Part shown: positions 34,044 to 44,027 of the stretch, piece after piece | How positions within the stretch are numbered: the first letter of the stretch is position 1 | Layout: each line of letters begins with the position of its first letter | Assembly: GCF_002741945.1 (NCBI RefSeq) | Contig: NZ_MDVN01000024.1 | Coordinates: 310,001-374,000, forward strand | From: Gaetbulibacter sp. 4G1 | Lineage (GTDB): Bacteria > Bacteroidota > Bacteroidia > Flavobacteriales > Flavobacteriaceae | Direction of reading: 5' to 3' | DNA length: 64,000 nt | The notes under the pieces: generated by a model | What the model saw: only the letters and a program-made list of their open reading frames with translations | The model's database searches: none | What the model was told of the DNA's origin: nothing | Position numbers and translations under genes: made by a program

Positions 34044-35225
34044 ATGAAAAGATTACTACTCCTAACAGTTTTACTTTCATTATGTATAGCATGTAGTGGA
34101 AGAAAAGAAGTTGAGAAAGCTGTAAATTCTGGCAATTATGATCAAGCCATAAATACAGCTCTTAAAAAACTTAGAACGAATAAAGACTCAAAGCGAAAGC
34201 GCGAAGTGGTTTTAATGCTACAGGATGCCTATTATAAAGCTGAAGATAGAGATTTAAATACTATCAATCACCTAAAAAAAGATAGCAATCCAGAATTATA
34301 CCGTGAGATATACGAACGTTATTTAGATTTGAATGCTCGTCAAGAAGCCATTAAACCTATTTTACCTTTGCGTGTAAACGGAAAAGATATTCCTTTTAAG
34401 TTTAATGACTATAGTAATACTATTATAGAATCTCGCGAAAATCTTTCGGACTATTTATATGAAAAAGGAATTGAGTTACTGGAATCTGACAACAAGCTTA
34501 CAATAAGAGAAGCTTACAATACACTTAATTATTTAGACCGTATAAACCCTAATTATGAAGAAACTCGTGAGTTATTAGAAGAAGCTCATCAAAGAGGAAC
34601 GAATTATATTTTGGTTTCTATTAATAACGAAACAGAGCAAATAATTCCAACTCGTTTAGAAGATGATTTGTTAAACTTTGACACTTACGGATTGAATAAG
34701 TTTTGGAGTGTTTATCACGCTAACAAAAACAACGATGTTAAGTACGATTATGCGATGCATCTTAATTTAAAACGTATCAATATTTCACCTGAACGGATTA
34801 AAGAGCGAGAACTTTTTAGAGAAAGAGACGTTAAAGATGGTTGGGAATATGAATTAGATAGTGCCGGAAATGTTGTAAAAGACTCCTTGGGTAACGATAT
34901 AAAAGTTGATAAAATAATTAGAGTGAAATGTCGATTGTTAGAAATAGCTCAAATCAAATCATCGCAGGTTATTGCAGATGTAGTTTACTTAGATTTAGCA
35001 TCAAATCAACCATTAGATTCGTTTCCTATTGATAGTGAATTCATTTTTGAAAATATTTTTGCACGATCTAGAGGAGATAAACGAGCATTAACTAAAGACG
35101 ATAGAATCTTATTAGATAACAGACGTGTTCCTTTTCCTAGTAATGAGCAAATGGTTTATGATACTGGTGAAGATTTAAAATTCCAGCTAAAAGATATTAT
35201 TAACTCTTATAATATTGGTCATTAA
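34044..35225 (+). CDS. Lipoprotein of unknown function with TPR-like N-terminus
   Basis: The 393-residue product has a lipoprotein signal (SLCIACSG, Cys about 17), then helical repeats resembling TPR units (about 25-185: VEKAVNSGNYDQAINTALKKL, LDRINPNYEETRELLEEA). The C-terminal half (about 185-393) is beta-rich with VDKIIRVKCRLLEIAQIKSSQVIADVVYLD and ends in a segment about bringing bases such as LLDNRRVPFPS. The layout suggests an envelope-associated scaffold or assembly protein; I recognise no named family. Own promoter, strong terminator after it. Confidence 0.75.
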   Translation: MKRLLLLTVLLSLCIACSGRKEVEKAVNSGNYDQAINTALKKLRTNKDSKRKREVVLMLQDAYYKAEDRDLNTINHLKKDSNPELYREIYERYLDLNARQEAIKPILPLRVNGKDIPFKFNDYSNTIIESRENLSDYLYEKGIELLESDNKLTIREAYNTLNYLDRINPNYEETRELLEEAHQRGTNYILVSINNETEQIIPTRLEDDLLNFDTYGLNKFWSVYHANKNNDVKYDYAMHLNLKRINISPERIKERELFRERDVKDGWEYELDSAGNVVKDSLGNDIKVDKIIRVKCRLLEIAQIKSSQVIADVVYLDLASNQPLDSFPIDSEFIFENIFARSRGDKRALTKDDRILLDNRRVPFPSNEQMVYDTGEDLKFQLKDIINSYNIGH

Positions 35226-35227
35226 AT

Positions 35228-35263
35228 AAAAAACCTCCTATATTAATATAGGAGGTTTTTTAT
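35228..35263. terminator. Bidirectional terminator
   Basis: A perfect palindrome centred at 35244/35245 (AACCTCCTATATT and its complement) flanked by A and T runs separates the convergent lipoprotein and DUF885 genes. Confidence 0.92.
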
Positions 35264-35282
35264 TTAACAAAGTATTTTATAT

Positions 35283-37064
35283 CTATTTACTCGCTTCAAC
35301 CCAAGAGTCTATTTTACTTTCTAGTAATTGCAGTGGGATGCAGCCAGTTTCTAATACTTGATTATGAAACTCTCTAATATCAAACTTCTCCCCTAGTTTT
35401 TCTTGTGCTCTTGAACGCAGTTCTCTTATTTTTAATTGACCAATCTTATAAGATAAAGCCTGACCTGGGTTGGCCATATAGCGTTCTATCTCACTTGTAA
35501 TTGCAGACTCAGATTCAGCTTCATTATTCAACGAATATTCTATCGCCTGTTCTCTAGTCCAACCTTTTGCGTGTAATCCTGTATCTACAACCAATCTAAT
35601 AGCTCTATGGATTTCGTTACTTAACATACCAAAATATTGGTATGGGTCTTTATACAACCCTAGTTCCTTACCCATTGACTCTGTATACAAAGCCCACCCT
35701 TCTCCATAAGCGCTATACCATAGCGTTTTTCTAAAATCTGGTAATTCTTTACTCTCTTGTGCTAAAGAAATCTGAAAATGATGACCAGGAATGGCTTCAT
35801 GCAAAAACAAATCTTCCTTATCGAAAATATTATACTTTTCTACATATGGAATTGGTGTATAAAAAATACCAGGTCTTGTACCGTCTAACGATCCTGCATT
35901 GTAATTTGCTGCTGCCGATTTTTCTCTAAAAGGTTCTGTTCTACGTACTTCAAATGGTGTTTTAGGCAGCTTTTTAAATAGTTTATTTATTTGAGGTTTC
36001 ATAACCTCATGGATACTATCATAAAACGCAATAACCTGAGACCGCTCAGTAAATGGCATTAATCTCTTATTAGTTCTAACATGGCTAAAAAAAGCATTTA
36101 AATCCCCTTCAAAACCAATCTCCTTTTTTATTTTTTTCATTTCAGACCTGATTCGTGCAACTTCACTTAAACCCAATTCATGAATTTCATCTGCAGTCAT
36201 ATTAGTAGTAGTATACTTTTTTATCTGATGTGCATAATAATCATCACCAAGTGGTGTAGCATTTATACCACTACTTGTTCTTCCTAATGCTAAGTATTCA
36301 TCTCTCAAAAATTCTGTTATTTTCTTGTGTGCAGGCACTACTTTATTAGCCACCATATTTGTATAGGCTTCGGTCAACTCTTTCCGTTCTTCATCTGTAA
36401 AACTTTCTGGAAAACTTTTAGCTGGAGAAAAATATAAGTGGTTTTCGACATTACTATCCGCTAAAACTTCAAATTGTGGTATTACTTTAACAATTAAAGA
36501 AGCAGGTAAAACGTAATCGCTTTCCATTCCCTTTTTCATTTGATCTATAGCCGAATTTAGCCATATCAGATAAGCATCTACTCGAGTTAACCAATCTTTA
36601 TAATCTTGAACCGTTTTAAATGGCTGCGCATTTGTGCCACCAGCGAGTTGATTAAAATCTAAATTTTTAGACCACATTTGATCAATTGGCATTAAATCCT
36701 TCTTAAAACTCATAGCCTCTAGGTTAATATTGCAATCCCATTCTAAAACAGATTTACTCATTTTTTCTGTTTCAGATAATTTGGAATCATCAATTTCCTG
36801 TAAGGCTTGTTTAAATTTATTATAGTAATTTTTCTTTTTAGTTTTGTACCGATCAGATAAAAAATTTGGAAACTTATCATTAAAACGATAATCTCCCGCA
36901 TTGGTAGCGTTTACAGGGTTTAACTCAAAACCTTCTTCATTATACTGTTCTAAAAGGTTAGCGAAAGCTTCGCTAGCTTTTTCTGTTAAATCTTTAGCTT
37001 CATTTTCTTTTTTACATGAAACAATGATTAATAAAATTGAAAAGACAAATATTATTTTCTTCAT
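35283..37064 (-). CDS. DUF885-family lipoprotein, putative metallopeptidase
   Basis: The 593-residue protein has a lipoprotein signal (IIVSCKKE, Cys about 17) and a long helical DUF885 domain. The motif HEAIPGHHFQ (about residue 420) and a downstream EGWALYTESMG resemble the zinc site (HExxH-like plus Glu) of M3/M32-type peptidases, so a peptidase role is likely but not proven. It follows the sulfatase gene by 49 nt, yet has its own -7 box, so cotranscription is optional. Confidence 0.85.
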   Translation of the reverse strand: MKKIIFVFSILLIIVSCKKENEAKDLTEKASEAFANLLEQYNEEGFELNPVNATNAGDYRFNDKFPNFLSDRYKTKKKNYYNKFKQALQEIDDSKLSETEKMSKSVLEWDCNINLEAMSFKKDLMPIDQMWSKNLDFNQLAGGTNAQPFKTVQDYKDWLTRVDAYLIWLNSAIDQMKKGMESDYVLPASLIVKVIPQFEVLADSNVENHLYFSPAKSFPESFTDEERKELTEAYTNMVANKVVPAHKKITEFLRDEYLALGRTSSGINATPLGDDYYAHQIKKYTTTNMTADEIHELGLSEVARIRSEMKKIKKEIGFEGDLNAFFSHVRTNKRLMPFTERSQVIAFYDSIHEVMKPQINKLFKKLPKTPFEVRRTEPFREKSAAANYNAGSLDGTRPGIFYTPIPYVEKYNIFDKEDLFLHEAIPGHHFQISLAQESKELPDFRKTLWYSAYGEGWALYTESMGKELGLYKDPYQYFGMLSNEIHRAIRLVVDTGLHAKGWTREQAIEYSLNNEAESESAITSEIERYMANPGQALSYKIGQLKIRELRSRAQEKLGEKFDIREFHNQVLETGCIPLQLLESKIDSWVEASK

Positions 37065-37086
37065 ATTCTTTTTATTTAATTTTCAA

Positions 37087-37094
37087 CAAATTTA
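37087..37094 (-). promoter_or_regulatory. Putative -7 box of the DUF885 gene
   Basis: The minus strand reads TAAATTTG, matching TAnnTTTG, 22 nt before the start codon at 37064. Confidence 0.45.
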
Positions 37095-37113
37095 GGTGTT
37101 AAGGTTTACAATG

Positions 37114-38868
37114 TTATATTTTCTCTATCTCAACCAAAAAAGGCAAAATGTGTTTATTATTTTTCATATAAAAAGGAATAAGATTGCCTGTCATTTTTGG
37201 TAGATAAATATTTTTCATTTCAATAAAATCAGTTTCCATATCAATTTTTAATTGATTAACAATAGCATCTGTTTCTAAAATCATTCGCCCCTTAGGCTCC
37301 ACAGGTTTTATAAATTTGAATTTAATATTGTAATGCCCTTCAGCAACATTAACATACCATTTTCCAAATATTTCTTCTTGATTCCAAATACCCCGTTCTC
37401 CTCCAGCATCATTTCTATTTAAAATTATTGGGTTTTCAAATTCTGAACCAACTGAAATACTGGGTTGGTTTATAAGGTTATTAGAGTTAATCAATTCTTT
37501 ATAAATTTGATCAAGGTTTTGTTTAAGTCCTTTTGCAAAGTTTTTATTTTTTAAAACTATATTGTTTTGTTCATTTGGGTCATTTTTAATATCGAACATT
37601 TGAAAATCTTCAATAGGTGCATTATAATTGGTTTTACCCACTAACTTATAATCTCCTTTTTGGATGGCAATATTATTATATAACTCTGGGTAACGTCGCG
37701 TCCAATAAAAAAACAGTGATCTTTCTGCCCAATCAACTTTTTCATTTTTAATTAGCGGTAGCAAACTGTTTCCGTCTATCTTTTTGTTTTTTGGAGCTTC
37801 GACTCTACATAATTTAGCTATTGTAGGAAGGATATCAATATGAGCTGTGGTAGTTTCAATATCTTTGTTTCCCTTAAATTGATTTGGATAACTAAATAGA
37901 AGTGGTACTCTAATACCTCCTCTGTAAACACTTCCTTTCAACCCACGCATGCCTCCAACATAGCGTAATTGTTGTGGGCCATTATCTGTCATAAAAATAA
38001 TTATAGTATTATCTTCAATCCCTAAACTTTTCACTTTTGAAATAACTTTACCAATATTATCATCTATATTAGAAACCATTGCATATACCTTGCGCGCATC
38101 TTCTTTATCTTTCTCATTCATTTTTACTTTTGAAGACTTATTTTTTTCAAAAGTTATTGATGGATCAATGTCTGCATACATTTGATAATACTCATCTGGA
38201 ACTTGCAATGGTGTATGTGGAGCATTGAACGAAAGGTAACAGAAAAATGGGGTTTTATGATTTTTTTCAATAAAATTTATAGCATTATCTGTAAAAATAT
38301 CTGAACAATATCCATCATACATTCTTGGTTGCCCATTATACCAAAGCACTGGGTCAAAATAACTTCTATCACCCTGAAAATATGTTGTAAAATCTCCAAC
38401 TTGTCCCATACCCCCAGAAAGATGAATTAGAGACTCGTCAAAACCTTGATCAATTGGTCTACTAGGGTAGTTATCGCCTAAATGCCATTTACCATACATC
38501 CCTGTTTTATAATTAGCTTGCTTTAGCATTTCAGCAATGGTAACTTCATTTGATGCCATTATTGCCCCCCCGTTATAAGTATCTCTTACTCCAGTTCGCA
38601 AAGAATAGCGCCCAGTCATTAAACTAGATCGTGTTGGCGCACATACTGGTGAAACATAAAAATTATTGAATCTAATGCTTCTTTTTGATAATGCATCAAG
38701 CACAGGTGTTTTAATCTGATTATTTCCAGTAAAACCAAAATCGCCATAACCTTGGTCATCCGTTATAATTAAAATTACATTTGGCGGGTTGCTTTCTTGC
38801 GAAAAGCTTATTGTAGTTGCTAAAAAAAGTGAAATAACAATTAGAATTCTGTTCGATTTAAAAGTCAT
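37114..38868 (-). CDS. Secreted sulfatase, S1 family
   Basis: The 584-residue enzyme has a signal peptide (ending TISFSQ) and the alkaline-phosphatase-superfamily start NVILIITDDQGYGDFG with two metal Asp. The sulfatase signature CAPTRSSLMTGRY places the catalytic Cys at residue 76, which must be oxidised to formylglycine by a maturase encoded elsewhere. Further active-site segments are GKWHLGD, SFNAPHTPLQ and MTDNGPQ. The last ~110 residues form an extra beta domain. Likely substrates are sulfated algal or host glycans. The neighbouring GH16 gene supports polysaccharide use. Confidence 0.93.
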   Translation of the reverse strand: MTFKSNRILIVISLFLATTISFSQESNPPNVILIITDDQGYGDFGFTGNNQIKTPVLDALSKRSIRFNNFYVSPVCAPTRSSLMTGRYSLRTGVRDTYNGGAIMASNEVTIAEMLKQANYKTGMYGKWHLGDNYPSRPIDQGFDESLIHLSGGMGQVGDFTTYFQGDRSYFDPVLWYNGQPRMYDGYCSDIFTDNAINFIEKNHKTPFFCYLSFNAPHTPLQVPDEYYQMYADIDPSITFEKNKSSKVKMNEKDKEDARKVYAMVSNIDDNIGKVISKVKSLGIEDNTIIIFMTDNGPQQLRYVGGMRGLKGSVYRGGIRVPLLFSYPNQFKGNKDIETTTAHIDILPTIAKLCRVEAPKNKKIDGNSLLPLIKNEKVDWAERSLFFYWTRRYPELYNNIAIQKGDYKLVGKTNYNAPIEDFQMFDIKNDPNEQNNIVLKNKNFAKGLKQNLDQIYKELINSNNLINQPSISVGSEFENPIILNRNDAGGERGIWNQEEIFGKWYVNVAEGHYNIKFKFIKPVEPKGRMILETDAIVNQLKIDMETDFIEMKNIYLPKMTGNLIPFYMKNNKHILPFLVEIEKI

Positions 38869-38969
38869 AAAATAAATATTCTAAATTAGCTAAGTTGTTT
38901 ATATCAACATGAAGCTAAGTTATAACTTAAAAATTCGAAATTCAAAAAGGTATTAATAAAACTTAAAGT

Positions 38970-39368
38970 TTATATAAATCGTGCCAAATCAATATCATTT
39001 ATGGCTCCGTGAGAATTATGGGTAACTACTACTCCATTTTTGATAACTAATAACTGAGGGGATTCGTGTATTACCTGAAACTTATATCCAACTTCGTTAG
39101 ATACATCTCTGTTGTTTAAAATATCTAGGTAATATAAATCCACATCCTTTTCAGTAAATGCATATGCATCAACAAATTGGTTCATCACCATCCTGCTAAT
39201 TCCACAGCGTGTAGAATGCTTAAAAATAACTTGGGTTTTTATAGAAGATTTTTTCTCTATATGTTTGAGTTGCTGTAAATCGTTAAGAGGAATCCAAGGC
39301 AACACCTTTTCTTCTTTATTAGTGGTTGAGCCAGTTGAAGCTCCAAATAATTTATTTAGTAATCCCAT
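38970..39368 (-). CDS. ytxJ: Bacillithiol-system redox protein YtxJ
   Basis: The 132-residue thioredoxin-like protein has the monothiol bacilliredoxin-type site FKHSTRCGISRMV, then VDLYYLDIL, an HESPQLLVIKNG segment with the cis-Pro, and a C-terminal HGAIND. YtxJ-type proteins are thought to remove bacillithiol from protein thiols, so it implies bacillithiol use in this organism. It is 39 nt downstream of the GH16 gene on the same strand; the link is probably only positional. Confidence 0.88.
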   Translation of the reverse strand: MGLLNKLFGASTGSTTNKEEKVLPWIPLNDLQQLKHIEKKSSIKTQVIFKHSTRCGISRMVMNQFVDAYAFTEKDVDLYYLDILNNRDVSNEVGYKFQVIHESPQLLVIKNGVVVTHNSHGAINDIDLARFI

Positions 39369-39407
39369 ATGTGTAACAGTCGTGCTTAAAATAAAAACTT
39401 ACAAATA

Positions 39408-41027
39408 TTATTTTTTCAAAAATTTAAAAGAATTAATTTTAGTATTGTTAGTGGTCAATCTTACAAAATATAATCCAGATTTTAATGAATCTGCAATATA
39501 AGTAACTTTATTGTTAGAAACTTGGTGTGTTTTCTTGTAAATTAAACGTCCGCTAACATCAAAAACTTGAACCAAAACGGTTTGATTTGTACCACCTGAA
39601 AACTTAATGTTTAATTCACTTTTTACTGGGTTAGGATAGAAACTTATCTTATTATCATAAAGCACATTATTTGCAGAAAGACTGCTTTTTTGATAGACTC
39701 TAATATAATCAATTTCCATTGCATCATCAGTGAATCCAGAATCAATTGCACCCCCTAAATTACCACCCATTGCAACATTCAATAATATATAAAACTCTTG
39801 ATTAAAAGGGTTAACTGTAGCCATTTGATTTACTAAAGCACCATCTAAATAAACCCGCATGGAATCTGAATCCCATTCTAAAACATAATCATGAAAGTTT
39901 TGAGAAGTATTAGTATTAGTTATAGGAACACTGCTAGAGTTTAATTGATAGCCTCCTCCATTATTCCAATGCCAAGTGCCTAAAATTTCTGTTTTAGCAA
40001 CATTTGGTTCCATAATATCAATTTCCCCACACCAAGGCCAATTAGCAGTTCCAAAGCCTTGGTTGTCCCAATACCCTCCATCTTCATTAATATTTTTTCC
40101 CAGCAACCATATAGCTGGCCATGTACCCGCTACTGATGGTAGCTTAGCGCGCACTTCTACTCTACCGTATTTAAAAGCAAATTTTGAATTTAACCTAGCA
40201 GAAGTATATTGCTTTTGATGACCTTGATCGGTATAAGTTTCTTTAATGGCCTTAATTTTTAAAGTTCCGCTTGATACAAATGAGTTATCATCACGATTAG
40301 TGTAGTGTTGAACTTCTCCATTTGCCCAACTATCTCCAGCAATTAATTGAGTTTGATGAAACCATTTATTACCATCTACAGAGCCAACATCATTAAATTC
40401 ATCAGACCAAACTAGATTATTAAAAACTGAACCTGATACCGTAGAATCATCATTAATAACATCATCTATATATGCAATAACCTGATTATTGTTATTTTCT
40501 CCATTTATCTGGATAACCACTCTATTAAAATCTGTTCTTGTATTTGGTGGAGGTGAATTTCCATCTAAGTTTATATAGGCGTCATTTTCAAAATCGAATA
40601 TTACTTCTTGCCACTCATCTAAAACTATTGGTTTAATAATTTCACTTTGTGTAGACCAAGGAGCTCCTAATGTGCCATCTTGGAGTTTTAAAGAGACTTG
40701 ATTAGATTGACTTCCTGTAATTCCATTTGAAGGGACATATATTTTTAATTTAAATGAATGATTTACAGATAAACTAAAATTTGGGCTAACATCAAACCTA
40801 ACATTTGCATATTGCCCTCCAGTATCTTCATATTTTAAAACCGTATCAGAAACATTGATTCCAATTTTGAAAGGGTTATTAAACCCTATATTTAACCCAC
40901 AATCATCTCCAAACCAAGAAGTAATGTTACCACTGCCTTCAAAATCGTCCGATATAACTTGAGCTGCTAAGTTTAAGCTAGAAACAAAAAAAGCATAACA
41001 CAATACTAATGTAAAAGTATAACGCAT
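39408..41027 (-). CDS. Secreted GH16 glucanase with type IX secretion domain
   Basis: The 539-residue protein has a signal peptide (1 to about 22), an N-terminal beta-sandwich domain (about 25-192) like a carbohydrate-binding module, a GH16 catalytic domain (about 203-447) and a C-terminal type IX sorting domain (about 460-539, ISFYPNPVKSELNI ... GLYFVRLTT). The GH16 motif GEIDIME gives the nucleophile Glu335, Asp337 and acid/base Glu340. WPAIWLLG and the long W-rich loop are typical of laminarinases (beta-1,3-glucanases); other beta-glucans or galactans are possible. It should be exported to the cell surface by the T9SS. Confidence 0.93.
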   Translation of the reverse strand: MRYTFTLVLCYAFFVSSLNLAAQVISDDFEGSGNITSWFGDDCGLNIGFNNPFKIGINVSDTVLKYEDTGGQYANVRFDVSPNFSLSVNHSFKLKIYVPSNGITGSQSNQVSLKLQDGTLGAPWSTQSEIIKPIVLDEWQEVIFDFENDAYINLDGNSPPPNTRTDFNRVVIQINGENNNNQVIAYIDDVINDDSTVSGSVFNNLVWSDEFNDVGSVDGNKWFHQTQLIAGDSWANGEVQHYTNRDDNSFVSSGTLKIKAIKETYTDQGHQKQYTSARLNSKFAFKYGRVEVRAKLPSVAGTWPAIWLLGKNINEDGGYWDNQGFGTANWPWCGEIDIMEPNVAKTEILGTWHWNNGGGYQLNSSSVPITNTNTSQNFHDYVLEWDSDSMRVYLDGALVNQMATVNPFNQEFYILLNVAMGGNLGGAIDSGFTDDAMEIDYIRVYQKSSLSANNVLYDNKISFYPNPVKSELNIKFSGGTNQTVLVQVFDVSGRLIYKKTHQVSNNKVTYIADSLKSGLYFVRLTTNNTKINSFKFLKK

Positions 41028-41050
41028 AACAAATATTTTAAGATAGAAGC

Positions 41051-41058
41051 CAAATCTA
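41051..41058 (-). promoter_or_regulatory. Putative -7 box of the GH16 gene
   Basis: The minus strand reads TAGATTTG, matching TAnnTTTG, 23 nt before the start codon at 41027. Confidence 0.5.
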
Positions 41059-41172
41059 AATGTTGGTTTTTTAAATAGCTAAAATTTAACCAATACATAA
41101 ACCATACATCAAAAGGCAATTAGGTAAAAAACAGTTAAAACAGACAAAAAGACATACAAATAGAGGTCTAAC

Positions 41173-41187
41173 AAGACATTTTGTCTT
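41173..41187. promoter_or_regulatory. Inverted repeat upstream of clpB
   Basis: AAGACA (41173-41178) and TGTCTT (41182-41187) form 6-bp arms around TTT, 60 nt before clpB. It may be an operator for a stress regulator; no CIRCE element was seen. Confidence 0.3.
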
Positions 41188-41246
41188 ATAAATTGTAATG
41201 GTAGGATTATTGACTTACATGTTGAAAAGAAAATAATAATACAGTT

Positions 41247-43853
41247 ATGAATTTAAATAATTATACTATAAAATCTCAAGAGGCCATACAACGAGCTCAA
41301 CAAATTGCTCAAAGTTTTGGTCATCAGCAAATAGAAAACGAACATATTTTTAAAGGTATTTTTGAAGTTGATGAAAACGTTTTACCATTCATTTTGAAAA
41401 AGCTGAATGCAAACATCAGCATACTTCAACAAGCTTTAGATAAGCAATTAGAAAGCTTCCCCAAAGTTACAGGTAGCGAATTAATGCTATCTCGCGAAGC
41501 TGGAAAAAGTCTTAACGAAGCTTCAATTATAGCAAAAAAAATGAAGGATGATTTTGTATCTATTGAGCATCTCATTTTAGCTGTTTTTAAATCAAATAGT
41601 AAAATAGCACAAATGCTAAAAGATCAAGGCGTAACAGAAAAAGGCTTAAAAGCTGCTATTGATGAACTTAGAAAAGGTGAAAATGTAACCTCACAAAGTC
41701 AAGAGGACACTTATAACTCACTTAATAAATATGCAAAAAACTTAAATCAATTAGCAAATGATGGCAAGCTAGACCCTGTTATAGGTCGGGATGAAGAAAT
41801 ACGAAGAATTCTTCAAATACTCTCTCGACGCACAAAAAACAATCCTATTTTAGTTGGCGAGCCAGGAACTGGAAAAACCGCTATCGCAGAAGGTTTAGCT
41901 CATAGAATTATTGATGGCGATATTCCTGAAAACTTAAAAGACAAACAAATTTTTGCTCTAGATATGGGAGCATTAATTGCTGGTGCAAAATTTAAAGGTG
42001 AGTTTGAAGAACGTTTAAAAGCCGTTATAAAAGAAGTTACTTCTAGTGATGGAGATATTGTTCTATTTATTGATGAAATACATACCTTAGTTGGTGCCGG
42101 TGGCGGCCAAGGGGCAATGGATGCAGCTAACATTTTAAAACCAGCTCTGGCTAGAGGCGAATTGCGTGCTATTGGCGCAACTACCTTAGATGAATACCAA
42201 AAATACTTTGAAAAAGATAAAGCTTTAGAGCGTCGTTTTCAAAAAGTTATGGTTGATGAACCTGATACTGAAAGTGCCATTTCCATTTTAAGAGGGATTA
42301 AAGAGAAATATGAAACTCATCACAAAGTTCGTATTAAAGATGAGGCTATTATTGGCGCTGTAGAATTGTCGCAACGCTATATTACTAATCGATTTTTACC
42401 AGATAAAGCTATTGATTTAATGGATGAAGCTGCATCTAAATTACGTATGGAAATCAACTCTAAACCAGAAGAATTAGATGTGTTAGATAGAAAAATCATG
42501 CAACTTGAAATTGAAATTGAGGCTATTAAACGTGAAAAAGATGAAACAAAACTAAAATCACTTCGGTCTGACTTAGCAAACTTAAAAGAACAACGCAATG
42601 AGATAAATGCCAAGTGGAAAAGCGAAAAAGAAGTTGTCGATAACATTCAAAATTCAAAACAGAATATTGAAAATTTCAAATTAGAAGCTGAAAAAGCCGA
42701 AAGAGAAGGTGATTATGGCAAAGTAGCTGAGTTACGCTATGGAAAAATTAAAGAAACTCAAGAACAGCTTGAAGAGTTTCAAAAGCAACTACAAGCGCAA
42801 TCAGAAAATTCATTAATTAAAGAAGAAGTAACATATGATGATATTGCAGAAGTGGTAGCAAAATGGACTGGTATTCCCGTAACTAAAATGCTTCAAAGTG
42901 ATCGCGAAAAGCTATTAAAACTTGAAAGCGAATTACACAAACGCGTTGTTGGGCAAGAGGAAGCTATAGTTGCTGTAAGTGATGCTGTAAGACGCAGTCG
43001 AGCTGGCTTGCAAAACCCACAAAAACCTATCGGAACGTTTTTATTTTTAGGGACAACAGGTGTTGGTAAAACTGAGCTTGCTAAAGCTTTGGCTGAGTAT
43101 TTATTTGATGACGAAAATGCGATGACCAGAATTGATATGAGTGAATATCAAGAACGACATGCTGTAAGTAGATTAGTTGGAGCTCCTCCAGGTTATGTAG
43201 GCTATGATGAAGGAGGTCAATTAACAGAAGCCGTAAGACGTAAACCATATTCAGTAGTATTATTAGATGAAATTGAAAAAGCACATCCAGATACATTTAA
43301 TATTCTATTACAAGTGCTGGATGAAGGGCATTTAACAGATAATAAAGGTCGTGTGGCAGATTTTAAAAATACCATAATTATAATGACCTCTAATATTGGA
43401 AGCCACTTAATTCAAGAGCGCTTTGAAGCAACAAAAGATTTAAATTCTGCAGTTGAGGCTGCAAAAATTGATGTTTTAGGGTTGTTAAAACAAAGTGTAC
43501 GCCCAGAGTTCCTTAATAGAATAGATGATACTATTATGTTTACCCCTCTAAGTAAAAATAATATTGTTGATATAGTTGGGTTACAATTAAAAAGTGTTAC
43601 TAAAATGATTGCTCAACAAGGTATTACTTTTGATGCAACACCAGAAGCAATAGCATATCTAGCAAACAAAGGTTATAATCCTGAGTATGGTGCAAGACCA
43701 GTAAAGCGTGTTATTCAGAAAGAAGTTTTAAATGCATTAAGCAAAGAAATATTAGCAGGAAAAGTAACTACAGACAGTATTATTTTATTAGATGCCTTTG
43801 ATGATGAATTGGTATTTAGGAATCAAAATAACTTAGTTGCTGAAGAATTTTAG
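41247..43853 (+). CDS. clpB: ATP-dependent disaggregase ClpB
   Basis: The 868-residue Hsp100 chaperone rescues aggregated proteins together with DnaK. It has the N-terminal Clp_N repeats (1 to about 145), AAA+ domain 1 with Walker A GEPGTGKT (about 210), the coiled-coil middle domain (about 410-525) that separates ClpB from ClpA and ClpC, and AAA+ domain 2 with GTTGVGKT (about 610), [17 protein letters not shown] and the C-terminal [10 protein letters not shown]. The IGF-type loop for ClpP is absent. No SD-like sequence; terminator follows. Confidence 0.97.
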   Translation: MNLNNYTIKSQEAIQRAQQIAQSFGHQQIENEHIFKGIFEVDENVLPFILKKLNANISILQQALDKQLESFPKVTGSELMLSREAGKSLNEASIIAKKMKDDFVSIEHLILAVFKSNSKIAQMLKDQGVTEKGLKAAIDELRKGENVTSQSQEDTYNSLNKYAKNLNQLANDGKLDPVIGRDEEIRRILQILSRRTKNNPILVGEPGTGKTAIAEGLAHRIIDGDIPENLKDKQIFALDMGALIAGAKFKGEFEERLKAVIKEVTSSDGDIVLFIDEIHTLVGAGGGQGAMDAANILKPALARGELRAIGATTLDEYQKYFEKDKALERRFQKVMVDEPDTESAISILRGIKEKYETHHKVRIKDEAIIGAVELSQRYITNRFLPDKAIDLMDEAASKLRMEINSKPEELDVLDRKIMQLEIEIEAIKREKDETKLKSLRSDLANLKEQRNEINAKWKSEKEVVDNIQNSKQNIENFKLEAEKAEREGDYGKVAELRYGKIKETQEQLEEFQKQLQAQSENSLIKEEVTYDDIAEVVAKWTGIPVTKMLQSDREKLLKLESELHKRVVGQEEAIVAVSDAVRRSRAGLQNPQKPIGTFLFLGTTGVGKTELAKALAEYLFDDENAMTRIDMSEYQERHAVSRLVGAPPGYVGYDEGGQLTEAVRRKPYSVVLLDEIEKAHPDTFNILLQVLDEGHLTDNKGRVADFKNTIIIMTSNIGSHLIQERFEATKDLNSAVEAAKIDVLGLLKQSVRPEFLNRIDDTIMFTPLSKNNIVDIVGLQLKSVTKMIAQQGITFDATPEAIAYLANKGYNPEYGARPVKRVIQKEVLNALSKEILAGKVTTDSIILLDAFDDELVFRNQNNLVAEEF

Positions 43854-43918
43854 ATAAAAAATGAAAATTATTTGTAACATAATCGCTTTCTAGCAGTCTA
43901 TTAGTTGGTTGGTTAGTT

Positions 43919-43966
43919 GAAAAGCAACATGAATCTTTAACGAGATGATTGTTGCTTTTCCTTTTT
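43919..43966 (+). terminator. Terminator after clpB
   Basis: GAAAAGCAAC (43919-43928) pairs with GTTGCTTTTC (43951-43960) around a 22-nt loop, followed by CTTTTTAT. Confidence 0.7.
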
Positions 43967-43991
43967 ATATAAATTAAAACACAAAATAAAT

Positions 43992-44005
43992 ATACCGAAT
44001 GGTAT
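43992..44005. promoter_or_regulatory. TetR operator copy 1
   Basis: ATACCGAATGGTAT is an inverted repeat with 5-bp ATACC arms, immediately upstream of the TetR -7 box. The reverse complement of the same 14 bp recurs at 44642-44655. Confidence 0.75.
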
Positions 44006-44012
44006 TTTTATT

Positions 44013-44020
44013 TATATTTG
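44013..44020 (+). promoter_or_regulatory. Putative -7 box of the TetR gene
   Basis: TATATTTG matches TAnnTTTG and ends 7 nt before the ATG, so the mRNA would be leaderless or nearly so. The operator lies 7 nt upstream in the spacer region, fit for repression. Confidence 0.6.
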
Positions 44021-44027
44021 ACAAATA

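Noticed and set aside
43895-43920. TTGGTTGGTTAGTTG as a tandem repeat array
   Set aside because: Only two to three imperfect 4-mers, too short to be a repeat locus.
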